From assembly GCF_010548275.1 (NCBI RefSeq), contig NZ_JAAGLT010000014.1, forward strand, positions 1-64,000: a stretch of DNA of 64,000 bases, given 5' to 3'. The first letter of the stretch is position 1; every line of letters starts with the position of its first letter. The notes under the pieces are model-generated. The model had not been told where the DNA came from, ran no database searches, and saw only the letters and a program-made list of their open reading frames with translations. Positions 25,044-33,216 of the stretch are shown here, piece by piece. This stretch comes from Streptomyces sp. SID12488. Lineage in GTDB: Bacteria; Actinomycetota; Actinomycetes; Streptomycetales; Streptomycetaceae. A program made the translations under genes and the position numbers.

Positions 25044-25943
25044 TCAGGGCGTGAGGATCACCGAGCGGGTGAGGTGACGCGGGCGGTCCGGATCGAGGCC
25101 CCGCGCCGCCGCCACCGCGACCGCGAGTCGCTGCGCGCGCACGAGTTCGGCCAGCGGATCGAGAGTCCCGGCCACCCACAACGCCCCGGTGGACCGCACC
25201 TGTTCGGCCAGCCCTTCCGGCGCCTCGCCGAACATCCAGGTCGCCGTGCCCAGGGTGGTGACGCTGATGGGGCCGTGCCGGTACTCCATCGCCGGATACG
25301 CCTCGGTCCAGGACAGGGACGCCTCACGCATCTTCAGCCCGGCCTCGTTGGCGAGCCCCACCGTCCAGCCCCGGCCGAGGAAGGTGAACTGTGCGCACTC
25401 GACGAGCCCTTCGGGCAGCGGGGTCGCCAGCGCCGTACTGCAGGCGTCGACCACGGTCTCGTCGTGCAGTCCGAGGTGGGCGCGGAGGAGTGTGAGAGCG
25501 GTGGTGGCGAACCGCGTCTGCACGACGGACCGTTCGTCCGCGTAGCCGAGCACGACGAGGTCATCGGCGGCTTCCCGCACGGGAGTTCGGGGATCGGCGG
25601 TTATGGCGGTCGTCCGCGTCCGCGCGCTCGCGGGCGTGGCGCCCCTCAGTCGTCCGAGCAGTTCGAGCACCTCGGTGGTGGTGCCGGACCGGGTGAGGGC
25701 GACGACCCGGTCGTAGGGGCGGCCGTAGGGGAACTCGGAGGCGGCGAAGGCGTCCGTCTCCCCCTGGCCGGTACCTTCCCGCAGGGCCGCGGCGGCCTGG
25801 GCCATGAAGTACGAGGTGCCGCAGCCCACGATCGCGACCCGCTCCCCCGCCACCGGCAGCACGTCGGCGTGCCCGGCCGCCTCCGTGGCGGCGCGGGTCC
25901 AGCACTCGGGCTGGCTGTTCAGCTCGTCCTCTACATGGGTCAT
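25044..25943 (-). CDS. SIS-domain sugar isomerase (AgaS/GlmS-C type)
   Basis: A 299-residue protein with two SIS modules. The first has VAIVGCGTSYFMAQ (37-50), FPYGRPYDRVVALTRSGTTTE (sugar-phosphate binding around 71-91) and ITADPRTP; the second has FLGRGWTVGLANEAGLKMREA and EYRHGP. This matches the isomerase half of GlmS and AgaS-like ketose/aldose or deaminating isomerases; no glutaminase domain is present. The ATG at 25943 follows GGAGG by eight bases. It is the first gene of an operon with the aldolase and AraC regulator, divergent from a DeoR gene. Confidence 0.85.
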   Translation of the reverse strand: MTHVEDELNSQPECWTRAATEAAGHADVLPVAGERVAIVGCGTSYFMAQAAAALREGTGQGETDAFAASEFPYGRPYDRVVALTRSGTTTEVLELLGRLRGATPASARTRTTAITADPRTPVREAADDLVVLGYADERSVVQTRFATTALTLLRAHLGLHDETVVDACSTALATPLPEGLVECAQFTFLGRGWTVGLANEAGLKMREASLSWTEAYPAMEYRHGPISVTTLGTATWMFGEAPEGLAEQVRSTGALWVAGTLDPLAELVRAQRLAVAVAAARGLDPDRPRHLTRSVILTP

Positions 25944-25972
25944 GCCCTGTTCCTCCCCCAGAGAGTAAATGT

Positions 25973-26103
25973 GATGCTCTTTTCTGCAAGATATAGCTAG
26001 CTTTCGAGCAAAATCAAGCATCCAGGTGAAGAAGTGATGCGAACTTTCGGTGCGCTAGGGTCGCCGAAGATCGCCGACGACCGACGAACGACGACCGACG
26101 AAC
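25973..26103. promoter_or_regulatory. AT-rich divergent control region with repeated boxes
   Basis: Between the SIS operon and the DeoR gene is an unusually AT-rich stretch. Seen there: an inverted repeat GATGCT (25973-25978) with AGCATC (26017-26022); three CTTT(T)C boxes at 25979, 26001 and 26044, spaced about 22 and 43 bases (two and four helical turns); palindrome AGCTAGCT (25995-26002); direct repeats GTGATGC at 25971 and 26034; and a perfect 14-bp tandem repeat GACGACCGACGAAC at 26076-26103. It is the natural operator site for the adjacent DeoR repressor. Confidence 0.55.
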
Positions 26104-26114
26104 GGAGAGTCCGG

Positions 26115-26894
26115 ATGTCCCGGGACGCCCGCTGGAAGTCCCTGCTGGAGCTGCTCGTCGAGCGGGACCGGCTGGAGGTCGAGGAGGCGGCGGCCGAGCT
26201 CAAGGTGTCGGCCGCGACGATCCGCCGCGACTTCGACCAGCTCGCCGATCAGCAGATGCTCGTGCGCACCAGGGGCGGCGCGGTCGTGCACGGCGTGTCC
26301 TACGAACTGCCGCTGCGCTACAAGACCGCTCGCCGCGCCTCCGAGAAGCAGCGCATCGCGAGAGCGGTCGCCGGCCTGGTCTCCCCCGGTGAGGCGGTGG
26401 GCCTGACGGGCGGCACGACCACGACGGAGGTGGCGCGCGCGTTGGCCGTACGCAGCGATCTCACCGCCGGTTCGCCCGCGCTGACGATCGTCACGAACGC
26501 GCTGAACATCGCAGGCGAGCTTGCCGTACGGCCCCAGTTCAAGATCGTGGTGACGGGCGGGGTCGCCCGCCCGCAGTCGTACGAACTCGTCGGGCCGCTC
26601 GCCGACGGCGTGCTGGGCCAGATCACGATCGACCTGGCCGTGCTGGGCGTGGTCGCCTTCGATGTCACACACGGAGCGGCGGCGAACGACGAGGCGGAGG
26701 CCGCGATCAACCGGCTGCTGTGCGAGCGAGCCGAGCGCGTGGTGGTCGCCGCCGACTCCAGCAAGCTGGGGCGGCGGGCGTTCGCCTGGATCTGCGCGGT
26801 GGAAGCCGTGGACACGCTGGTCACGGACACGGCGGCGGACGAGGAGACGGTGGGACGGTTCGAGGAGGCCGGACTCAGGGTGATCACGGTCTGA
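26115..26894 (+). CDS. DeoR-family regulator of the sugar-phosphate locus
   Basis: A 259-residue protein with a DeoR winged helix (RDRLEVEEAAAELKVSAATI, then RRDFDQLADQQMLVRTRGGA) and a phosphosugar-sensing domain (LTGGTTTTEVARAL, IVTNALNIAGEL, VVTGGVARPQSYELVGPLA, VVAADSSKLG). The ATG at 26115 follows GGAG by seven bases and begins at the usual distance from the HTH. It is divergent from the SIS isomerase operon across an AT-rich intergenic region, so it probably represses that operon until a sugar phosphate binds. Confidence 0.88.
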   Translation: MSRDARWKSLLELLVERDRLEVEEAAAELKVSAATIRRDFDQLADQQMLVRTRGGAVVHGVSYELPLRYKTARRASEKQRIARAVAGLVSPGEAVGLTGGTTTTEVARALAVRSDLTAGSPALTIVTNALNIAGELAVRPQFKIVVTGGVARPQSYELVGPLADGVLGQITIDLAVLGVVAFDVTHGAAANDEAEAAINRLLCERAERVVVAADSSKLGRRAFAWICAVEAVDTLVTDTAADEETVGRFEEAGLRVITV

Positions 26895-26938
26895 GCGGCG
26901 GTCCGGCGCCCGGCGCCAGTCCCCTCAACTACCTTGAT

Positions 26939-27394
26939 TCACAGGGCACTTCTGCCGGCGTCGAGCCGTTCGACACGGGCCACGTTCTCCCGGTCCTCGG
27001 CATCCCCGCTCGCCTCGGCGGCGAACCAGGCGTCGAGGATCTCCTTGAGCAGCGGTTCCGACGTCAGACGCAGGCTGAGCGCGAGCACGTTGGCGTCGTT
27101 CCAGCGGCGTGCGCCGTCCGCCGTGTAGGCGTCCGCGCACAGGGCCGCGCGCACTCCGGGCACCTTGTTCGCGGCGATGGACGCGCCCGTTCCGGTCCAG
27201 CAGCACACGACGGCCTGGTCGGCGCTCCCGGCGGCGACCTCGCGGGCCGCCGCCTCGGAGCAGGCGGCCCACTGCGGATCGCCGCCGGGGCTCAGCGCCC
27301 CGTACGTCACCACTTCGTGGCCGCGGTCGCGCAGTTGCCCGAGGAGCGCGCGAGCCACGGGTTCGTCCATGTCCGAGGAGACGGAGATCCGCAT
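26939..27394 (-). CDS. RpiB/LacAB-family sugar-phosphate isomerase
   Basis: A 151-residue protein. The N-terminus MRISVSSDMDEPVARAL and the core VVCCWTGTGASIAANK (Cys64/Cys65 and the anion-binding loop) followed by RWNDANVLALSLRL identify the ribose-5-phosphate isomerase B / galactose-6-phosphate isomerase family. The second Cys sits where RpiB has its catalytic base. Lying beside the aldolase/SIS/DeoR genes, it probably acts in the same catabolic route; it is convergent with the DeoR gene across 44 bases. Whether the substrate is ribose, allose or another hexose phosphate cannot be read from sequence. Confidence 0.82.
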   Translation of the reverse strand: MRISVSSDMDEPVARALLGQLRDRGHEVVTYGALSPGGDPQWAACSEAAAREVAAGSADQAVVCCWTGTGASIAANKVPGVRAALCADAYTADGARRWNDANVLALSLRLTSEPLLKEILDAWFAAEASGDAEDRENVARVERLDAGRSAL

Positions 27395-27457
27395 GCCCTG
27401 AGAGTACCCAGCCGTGGGACGGGCTGCGGTGCGGACGAGCGCGACAGCCGCCAGGCG

Positions 27458-27729
27458 CTAGGGGGAGCAGCAGCCCTCGCGTCGCATCTGGCGGCTGACC
27501 TCCAGCCAGTATTCGGCCGGGGCCGACTGCCGCGGGTCGAGGCCCGTCGTGGAGGTGGACTCGAAGGCGTCGACCAGGTCCGGCCGCCGGGTGACGGGCC
27601 GAGACCCGGATACTCGGATGGCCAGAGGGACCGCAGTGTCGAAGAAGACGTTCGCGAGCCACGCCCTGTCCGCGACCCGGCCCCGCCCAAAACCCGGTTG
27701 CCCGGTCGGAAATCCGCTGCGACAGTCAT
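27458..27729 (-). pseudogene. Coding remnant or frameshifted small gene, C-terminus ending CCSP
   Basis: From about 27688 down to the TAG at 27458 the minus strand reads like protein with strong G/C third positions: RVADRAWLANVFFDTAV, then DLVDAFESTSTTGLDP and EYWLEVSRQMRREGCCSP. There is no ATG, GTG or TTG in this frame near its beginning. In the neighbouring frame an ATG at 27729 reads MTVAADFRPGNRVLGG up to the same place, so a one-base shift near 27680 would join the two into a protein of about 90 residues. I do not recognise the family. Confidence 0.45.
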
Positions 27730-28618
27730 GACCATGCCTGTCTTCTCCGCGTACGACGGAACCGAGCTGGCCTGTCGAGAACTCGGGGAGGGGCCGCCGC
27801 TGGTCTGTCTGCCCGGCGGACCGATGCAGGACTCCATCTATCTCGGGGACCTCGGCGGCCTGTCCGCGCACCGACGACTGATCATGCTCGACCTCCGGGG
27901 CACCGGCCGGTCGGCGGTGCCGGAGAACCCCGCGTCCTACCGTTGCGACCGCCTCGTCGACGACGTCGAGGCCTTGCGCGAGCACCTCGGCCTGGACCGG
28001 CTGGACCTGCTCGGCCACTCCGCCGGCACGAACCTGGCCGTGCTGTACGCGGCCCGGCACCCCAAACGCGTCGGCAGGCTCGCACTGATCACCCCCAGCG
28101 TGGGAGCCCTCGGCATCACCGTCACCGGCGAGATGCGGATCCGGACGGCGCGGTCGCGCCGGGACGAACCGTGGTTCCCGGAGGCGTTCGCGGCCCTGGA
28201 GGAGCTCGTCGCCGGCCGGGCCGGCGCCGACACCTTCCAGGCCATCGCGCCTTTCTGGCACGGCCGTTGGGACGAAGCCGCCCGCGCACACCGGGCCGCA
28301 GAGGACGGACAGCGCAACGCCGAGGCGGCTGCCGTCTTCGCCGCCGAGGGCGCCTTCGACCCGGTCGGCACCAGGGAGGCCATCGCCCGCCTCGCTTCAC
28401 CGGTCCTCGTACTGGCCGGAGAGGTCGACCTCAACTCCCCGCCGCCCGCGATGGCCGAGCTCTCGGCACTGTTCCCGCACGCCCAACTGGTCGTCCAGCC
28501 CGGCGCCGGACACTTCCCGTGGCTCGACGACGCGAAGCAGTTCGCGGCAACCACCGAGGCGTTCCTGAGCCAGGGAACCACCTCGACCACCCCGATCCCA
28601 AAAGGGAGACCGTCTTGA
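27728..28618 (+). CDS. Alpha/beta hydrolase (prolyl iminopeptidase-like)
   Basis: A 296-residue hydrolase. LVCLPGGPM is the oxyanion region, DLRGTGRS the strand-4 loop, and LLGHSAGTNLA the nucleophile elbow (Ser98). VLVLAGEVDLNSPP supplies the acid and GAGHFPWLD the histidine. GGP plus DLRGTGRS resembles proline iminopeptidases and related esterases. Start ATG 27728 (MTMPVFSAYDG) lacks a clear ribosome site. Its TGA overlaps the TTG start of the next gene, so the two are translated together. Confidence 0.82.
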   Translation: MTMPVFSAYDGTELACRELGEGPPLVCLPGGPMQDSIYLGDLGGLSAHRRLIMLDLRGTGRSAVPENPASYRCDRLVDDVEALREHLGLDRLDLLGHSAGTNLAVLYAARHPKRVGRLALITPSVGALGITVTGEMRIRTARSRRDEPWFPEAFAALEELVAGRAGADTFQAIAPFWHGRWDEAARAHRAAEDGQRNAEAAAVFAAEGAFDPVGTREAIARLASPVLVLAGEVDLNSPPPAMAELSALFPHAQLVVQPGAGHFPWLDDAKQFAATTEAFLSQGTTSTTPIPKGRPS

Positions 28619-29349
28619 TCGAGACCGCGCGCTTCGTGGAAATCCTGGATACGGAGGGCCAGTTGCTGGCCGCTGCCGCCGAGCAGGCAGGGACCGGCGC
28701 GAAGGTGCCGACCTGCCCGGACTGGCAGGTGCGCGACCTGGTGCGACACGTGGGCGCGGTGCACCGCTGGGCCACCTCGTACGTCGCCGAGCGCCGAACG
28801 TCGCCCCAGCGCTTCGGCGGCCTGCCCGACCTCGACGGCAGCGCGCTGCTCACCTGGTTCCGGGAGGGCCATCGCACCCTCGTCGACACCCTCGCCGCGG
28901 CCCCGCCCGACATCGAGTGCTGGAGTTTCATGCCCGCCTCGTCACCGCTCGCGTTCTGGGCCCGTCGACAGGCTCATGAGACCACCGTCCACCGGGTGGA
29001 CGCCCAGTCCGCCCTCGGCACCGCGCCCTCCCCGCTCGACCCGGACTTCGCCACAGACGGCATCGACGAACTGCTGCTCGGTTTCCACGCCCGTGCCAAG
29101 AGTCAGGTCCGCACGGACGAGCCCCGCGTGCTGCGGGTCCGGGCCACCGACCGGGACGACGCGGTGTGGACGGTACGCCTGTCATCGGAACCGCCGGCGG
29201 CCGAGCGCACCGCGGATCCCGAAGCCGATTGCGAGGTGCGTGGCCCTGCCGCCGCTCTCTACCTGTCCCTGTGGAACCGGCAGCCGTTCCCTGCCGTCAG
29301 CGGCGATCCCGCGCTCGCCGCCCTGTGGCAGGAGAAGTCCGCCGTCTGA
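28615..29349 (+). CDS. Maleylpyruvate isomerase family mycothiol-dependent enzyme
   Basis: A 244-residue member of the DinB-like mycothiol-dependent group. The N-terminal four-helix part has CPDWQVRDLVRHVGAVHRW, and RRQAHETTVHRVDA supplies further metal-binding histidines; the MDMPI C-terminal domain follows. These proteins use mycothiol, the actinobacterial thiol, for isomerisation or conjugation. Start TTG 28615 has AAAGGGAG six bases upstream and overlaps the hydrolase stop (TTGA). The coupling suggests that the hydrolase and this enzyme handle one compound, perhaps exported by the MFS pump that follows. Confidence 0.85.
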   Translation: MIETARFVEILDTEGQLLAAAAEQAGTGAKVPTCPDWQVRDLVRHVGAVHRWATSYVAERRTSPQRFGGLPDLDGSALLTWFREGHRTLVDTLAAAPPDIECWSFMPASSPLAFWARRQAHETTVHRVDAQSALGTAPSPLDPDFATDGIDELLLGFHARAKSQVRTDEPRVLRVRATDRDDAVWTVRLSSEPPAAERTADPEADCEVRGPAAALYLSLWNRQPFPAVSGDPALAALWQEKSAV

Positions 29350-29407
29350 AGCCGACCCCTTGTCCTGCTGCCCTTGATTGGTCGCACTTGTTTGTTGCAC
29401 GAGCATT

Positions 29408-29438
29408 ACATGCACTTGCATTCGATGCATGCGCATGT
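29408..29438. promoter_or_regulatory. Large palindromic operator before the MFS gene
   Basis: ACATGCACTTGCAT (29408-29421) faces ATGCATGCGCATGT (29425-29438) across a three-base centre; 12 of 14 positions are complementary. It lies 14-44 bases upstream of the transporter ATG, a position suited to a TetR- or MarR-type repressor. Confidence 0.6.
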
Positions 29439-29451
29439 ACTGTTCTCTGTC

Positions 29452-30939
29452 ATGACCTCTCCGCTCAACACCCCGGCGTCTGACGGACGCTGGACTCCCC
29501 GACTGTGGGGCACCCTGCTGGTGCTCTGCGCCGCGATGTTCCTGGACGCGCTGGACGTGTCGATGGTCGGTGTCGCGCTGCCGTCCATCGGCTCCGAACT
29601 CGACCTCTCCACGTCGACGCTGCAATGGATCGTCAGCGGCTACATCCTGGGATACGGCGGACTCCTGCTCCTCGGCGGCAGGACCGCCGACCTGCTCGGG
29701 CGCCGTCAGGTGTTCCTGGTGGCGCTCGGCGTCTTCGCCCTCGCCTCGCTGCTCGGCGGGCTCGTCGACTCGGGCCCGCTGCTGATCGCCAGCCGCTTCA
29801 TCAAGGGGCTCAGCGCCGCCTTCACCGCCCCGGCCGGCCTGTCCATCATCACCACGACGTTCGCGGAGGGCCCGCTGCGCAACCGGGCCCTGTCCATCTA
29901 CACCACCTGCGCGGCCACCGGCTTCTCGATGGGCCTGGTGCTCTCCGGCCTGCTCACCGAGGCGAGTTGGCGCCTGACGATGCTGCTGCCCGCTCCGGTC
30001 GCCTTGCTCGCCCTGGTCGCGGGCCTGAAGCTGCTGCCGCGCAGCGAACGCGAGAAGGACCACAACGGCTACGACGTCCCCGGCGCGATCCTCGGCACCG
30101 CCTCGATGCTGCTGCTGGTCTTCACCGTCGTCCAGGCACCGGAAGTCGGCTGGGCCTCGGCCCGCACCATGCTGTCCTTCCTCGCGGTGGCCGTCCTGCT
30201 GACCGTCTTCGTCCGCGTCGAGCGGCGCTCCGCCGGGCCGCTGATCCGGCTCGGTGTGCTGCGCTCCGGCCCCCAGATCCGCGCCCAGCTCGGCGCTCTG
30301 ACGCTCTTCGGCTCGTACGTCGGATTCCAGTTCCTGGTGACGATCTACATGCAGTCGCTGCTCGGCTGGTCGGCGCTGCACACGGCGCTCGCCTTCCTGC
30401 CCGCGGGGGCGGTCGTCGCGCTGTCCGCGACGAAGATGGGCGCGATCGTCGACCGGTTCGGCACCCAGCGACTGATCGTGACGGGCTTCGCCCTGATGAT
30501 CGTCGGGTATGCCCTGTTCCTGCGCGTCAGCCTGGACCCGGACTACGCCACTCTGATCCTGCCGTCGATGGTGCTGATCGGCGGGGCCTTCGCTCTGGTC
30601 TTCCCCTCGCTCAACATCCAGGCCACGAACGGCGTCGACGACCACGAACAGGGCATGGTCTCCGGCCTGTTGAACACCTCGGTCCAGGTGGGCGGCGCGA
30701 TCTTCCTGGCCGTCGTGACGGCCGTGGTCACCGCCGGTACCCCCGAGAACCCCTCACCACAGGCCGTCCTCGACGCCTACCGGCCCGGGTTGATCGTCGT
30801 GACGGGCATCGCCCTAGCCGGCCTGCTCGCCACACTTCCCGGTCTGCGCACCCGGCGCCCGAGCCGGTCCGTCGTGGTCGCCAAGTCCCTTCAGCAGCAG
30901 GAGGAGACGACGGCCGAACGGGTGGCCGCCCGCGACTAG
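29452..30939 (+). CDS. MFS drug exporter, DHA2 (14-TM) family
   Basis: A 495-residue transporter. The N-terminal LDALDVSMVGVALPSIG and LQWIVSGYILGYGGLLLLGGRTADLLGRR are the DHA2 motif D1 and motif A; motif C-like GFSMGLVLSGLL follows. About fourteen helices can be drawn. The family pumps drugs and dyes out using the proton gradient. The Met at 29452 begins the cytoplasmic tail just before helix 1; upstream codons cover the operator palindrome and are not protein-like. It is downstream of the hydrolase/mycothiol enzyme pair in the same direction, but its own operator implies separate control. Confidence 0.9.
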   Translation: MTSPLNTPASDGRWTPRLWGTLLVLCAAMFLDALDVSMVGVALPSIGSELDLSTSTLQWIVSGYILGYGGLLLLGGRTADLLGRRQVFLVALGVFALASLLGGLVDSGPLLIASRFIKGLSAAFTAPAGLSIITTTFAEGPLRNRALSIYTTCAATGFSMGLVLSGLLTEASWRLTMLLPAPVALLALVAGLKLLPRSEREKDHNGYDVPGAILGTASMLLLVFTVVQAPEVGWASARTMLSFLAVAVLLTVFVRVERRSAGPLIRLGVLRSGPQIRAQLGALTLFGSYVGFQFLVTIYMQSLLGWSALHTALAFLPAGAVVALSATKMGAIVDRFGTQRLIVTGFALMIVGYALFLRVSLDPDYATLILPSMVLIGGAFALVFPSLNIQATNGVDDHEQGMVSGLLNTSVQVGGAIFLAVVTAVVTAGTPENPSPQAVLDAYRPGLIVVTGIALAGLLATLPGLRTRRPSRSVVVAKSLQQQEETTAERVAARD

Positions 30940-31030
30940 GAACCGCTCCGGCGTCCGTGCCCGGCCGGGGTCACTTGCCCGGCCGGGTACTCGCTGTTTG
31001 ACTCGGCGGATGGACAACTACGGGGAACAC

Positions 31031-31333
31031 ATGGGTCAGGGCCGCGCGCGAGACTCCCAGGCTCGGCGGGACGCGGTCACCGTGGAGATCGGATACGCCC
31101 TGTGCAGCGCCCTGTTCCTGGCGATCGTCGTCTTCGGGGCGGTGGCCGGTCCGGCGTTGGTCTTCGAGCTGTCGGACACCGCGCAGAACACGCTCGTCGC
31201 CTCGGGGACGGCCCTGGGAGCCGTCCTGTTCACGGTGCGCGTGGTGAGCGTACTGAACCGCTTCGCCCGCGAGCACGACGGCACCGGTGGGACTCAGCCG
31301 AGCCAGCCCGGCCGCACCAACCCCGACTCGTAG
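31031..31333 (+). CDS. Small two-helix membrane protein (DUF6332-like)
   Basis: A 100-residue protein with RDAVTVEIGYALCSALFLAI at the start of helix 1 and LVASGTALGAVLFTVRVVSVL as helix 2. The N-terminal RRDAVTVEIGYAL motif resembles the small Streptomyces family DUF6332. The ATG at 31031 has GGGGA five bases upstream; an ATG at 31010 is possible. The last 40 bases overlap the response regulator gene on the other strand. Function unknown. Confidence 0.6.
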   Translation: MGQGRARDSQARRDAVTVEIGYALCSALFLAIVVFGAVAGPALVFELSDTAQNTLVASGTALGAVLFTVRVVSVLNRFAREHDGTGGTQPSQPGRTNPDS

Positions 31334-31968
31334 GCCAGCACGACCAGTTGGGCCCGGTCGCGGACCCCCAGCTTCACCATCGTGCGGCTCACATGGGTCT
31401 TCGCGGTGAGCGGGCTGACGACCAGGCGCCGGGCGATCTCCCCGTTGGACAGGCCGAGTCCGACCAGGGCCATCACCTCCCGCTCCCGCTCGGTGAGCCG
31501 GGCAAGGACGTCGGCGGCGGCCGGTTCCTTCGAACGGGCGGCGAACTCGCCGATCAGGCGCCGGGTGACCCCGGGCGAGAGCAACGCGTCACCCGCGACC
31601 ACCGCCCGTACGGCGCGCAGGAGTTCGTCCGGCTCGGTGTCCTTCACCAGAAAGCCGGAGGCACCGCAGCGGATCGCCTCGAAGACGTACTCGTCGAGTT
31701 CGAAAGTGGTCAGCATGACCACCCTGACGTCGTTCAGTGCCGCGTCACCGGTGATCCGGCGGGTCGCGGCCAGCCCGTCCAGCACGGGCATCCGGATGTC
31801 CATCAGGACGACATCGGGGCGCAGTTCACGTACCCCGCGCAGTGCTTCCTCGCCGTCGGCGGCCTCCCCGGCCACCTCGATGTCGGGCTGCGCGTCGAGC
31901 AGCGCCCTGAACCCGGCGCGGACCAACGACTGGTCGTCGGCGAGCAGTACACGGATCACCGGTTCCAT
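31294..31968 (-). CDS. NarL/LuxR-family response regulator
   Basis: A 224-residue regulator. The receiver domain has DD at 11-12, phospho-acceptor Asp57 in LMDIRMP, Thr in MLTTF, and Lys in LVKD. The C-terminal LuxR HTH (about 155-215) has LTEREREVMALVGLGLSNGEI and KTHVSRTMVKLGV. It pairs with the histidine kinase directly upstream, overlapping it by 13 bases. The palindromes at 33266 and 19779 are candidate binding sites. Confidence 0.92.
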   Translation of the reverse strand: MEPVIRVLLADDQSLVRAGFRALLDAQPDIEVAGEAADGEEALRGVRELRPDVVLMDIRMPVLDGLAATRRITGDAALNDVRVVMLTTFELDEYVFEAIRCGASGFLVKDTEPDELLRAVRAVVAGDALLSPGVTRRLIGEFAARSKEPAAADVLARLTEREREVMALVGLGLSNGEIARRLVVSPLTAKTHVSRTMVKLGVRDRAQLVVLAYESGLVRPGWLG

Positions 31969-33209
31969 ACTTTCCCCCTGAGCGGGAGCACCGCCAGCAC
32001 GCGGAAACCGCCGTCCGCGCGCGGTCCCGCCTCGATCGTGCCACCGAGGGCGGCGGCCCGCTCCCGCATCCCGGCCAGCCCGTTCCCGCTGCCACCAGCT
32101 TCGGCGCCGGTGGCGGACCCGTCGTCGTCGACGCACAGCCGCAGGGCGCCGTCCGCCTCGTCGACGCGCACGCGCGCGTGCCGCGAACCGGAATGCCGTA
32201 CGACATTGGTGAGGGCCTCCTGGACGATCCGGAAGGCGGCCAGATCGGTACCCGGCGAAAGCTTCGGGGCGGCGCCCCGCACCTCGACGGTCAGCCCCGC
32301 CCCCGCCGCCTGCTCCACCAGCTCGGACAACCGGTCGAGCCCCGGTGCCGGAGCGCGCGGCGCATCCCCCGGCGTACGCAGTGTGTCGAGCACCTGACGC
32401 ACCTCCCCGAGCGCCTCCTTGCTCGCCGCCTTGATGGTGGTGAGCGCGCTCCGGGCCTGCTCGGGGTCGGAGTCGAGCAGCGCGAGACCGACCCCGGCCT
32501 GCACGTTGATGACCGAAATGCTGTGCGCGAGTACGTCGTGCAGCTCGCGCGCGATCCGCAGCCGCTCCTCGTCGGCGCGCCGCCGGGTGGCCTGGGCGCG
32601 CTCGGCGCGCTCCCGGTCCCACTGCTCCCGCCGCACCCGGGCCAGCTCGGAGACCGCCACGATGGCCGCCACCCAGGCGGCGACGACGATCTCCTGCCCC
32701 CAGGAGGCAGACTGGTCGCCGGACGGCGGCAGCCACCGGTACAGCCAGTGCGCGATCAGCACATGCCCGGCCCAGAGCATCCCGACGGCCGTCCACGCCG
32801 CCTTGCGATGCCCGGCGACGACAGCGCTGAAGCAGCCGAGGGCCACGGTCAGGAAGACCGGCCCGTACGGGTATCCGGCGCCGAGATAGACCATGGCGGC
32901 CGTGGCCGTGCCGAAGGCGACGAGCACCGGGTGCCGCTGCCGCCACAGCAACAGTCCCGAACCGGCGACGAGCAGGAGGCGCGCGAAAAGGTCCAGGTGG
33001 GCGCGGTCGCCCCCCTGTTGGTCGGCGGCGAACTTCGAGCCGGCCAGCACGAAGACGGTCAGCAGGACGGTGGAACGCCATAGCCAACGGCCGACGCCGC
33101 TGTCCGCCCCGGGCAGCCCTTCCCCGGCCCGGCGCTCCCGCCATCGGGGCCCGTGCCCCCACCACTGAGGCGGGCCTCCCCCGCGTGCGCGCACCCGCTG
33201 CTCGTCCAT
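31956..33209 (-). CDS. Sensor histidine kinase (HisKA_3, DesK/NarX type)
   Basis: A 417-residue kinase. Four to five membrane helices (about 42-190) form the sensor, with very short loops, which suggests sensing in or at the membrane. The dimerisation domain has ARELHDVLAHSISVINVQAG with phospho-acceptor His224, and the ATPase domain has EALTNVVRHSG (N-box) and SGNGLAGMRERAAALGG (G-box). ATG 33209 lies seven bases after a TAGCGT -10, suggesting a leaderless mRNA. It is the usual partner of NarL-type regulators. Confidence 0.92.
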   Translation of the reverse strand: MDEQRVRARGGGPPQWWGHGPRWRERRAGEGLPGADSGVGRWLWRSTVLLTVFVLAGSKFAADQQGGDRAHLDLFARLLLVAGSGLLLWRQRHPVLVAFGTATAAMVYLGAGYPYGPVFLTVALGCFSAVVAGHRKAAWTAVGMLWAGHVLIAHWLYRWLPPSGDQSASWGQEIVVAAWVAAIVAVSELARVRREQWDRERAERAQATRRRADEERLRIARELHDVLAHSISVINVQAGVGLALLDSDPEQARSALTTIKAASKEALGEVRQVLDTLRTPGDAPRAPAPGLDRLSELVEQAAGAGLTVEVRGAAPKLSPGTDLAAFRIVQEALTNVVRHSGSRHARVRVDEADGALRLCVDDDGSATGAEAGGSGNGLAGMRERAAALGGTIEAGPRADGGFRVLAVLPLRGKVWNR

Positions 33210-33216
33210 GTCCGCC

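Noticed and set aside
27549-27731. Plus-strand 60-aa frame before the alpha/beta hydrolase
   Set aside because: It is antisense to the start-less coding remnant, has unlike codon usage and no ribosome site.
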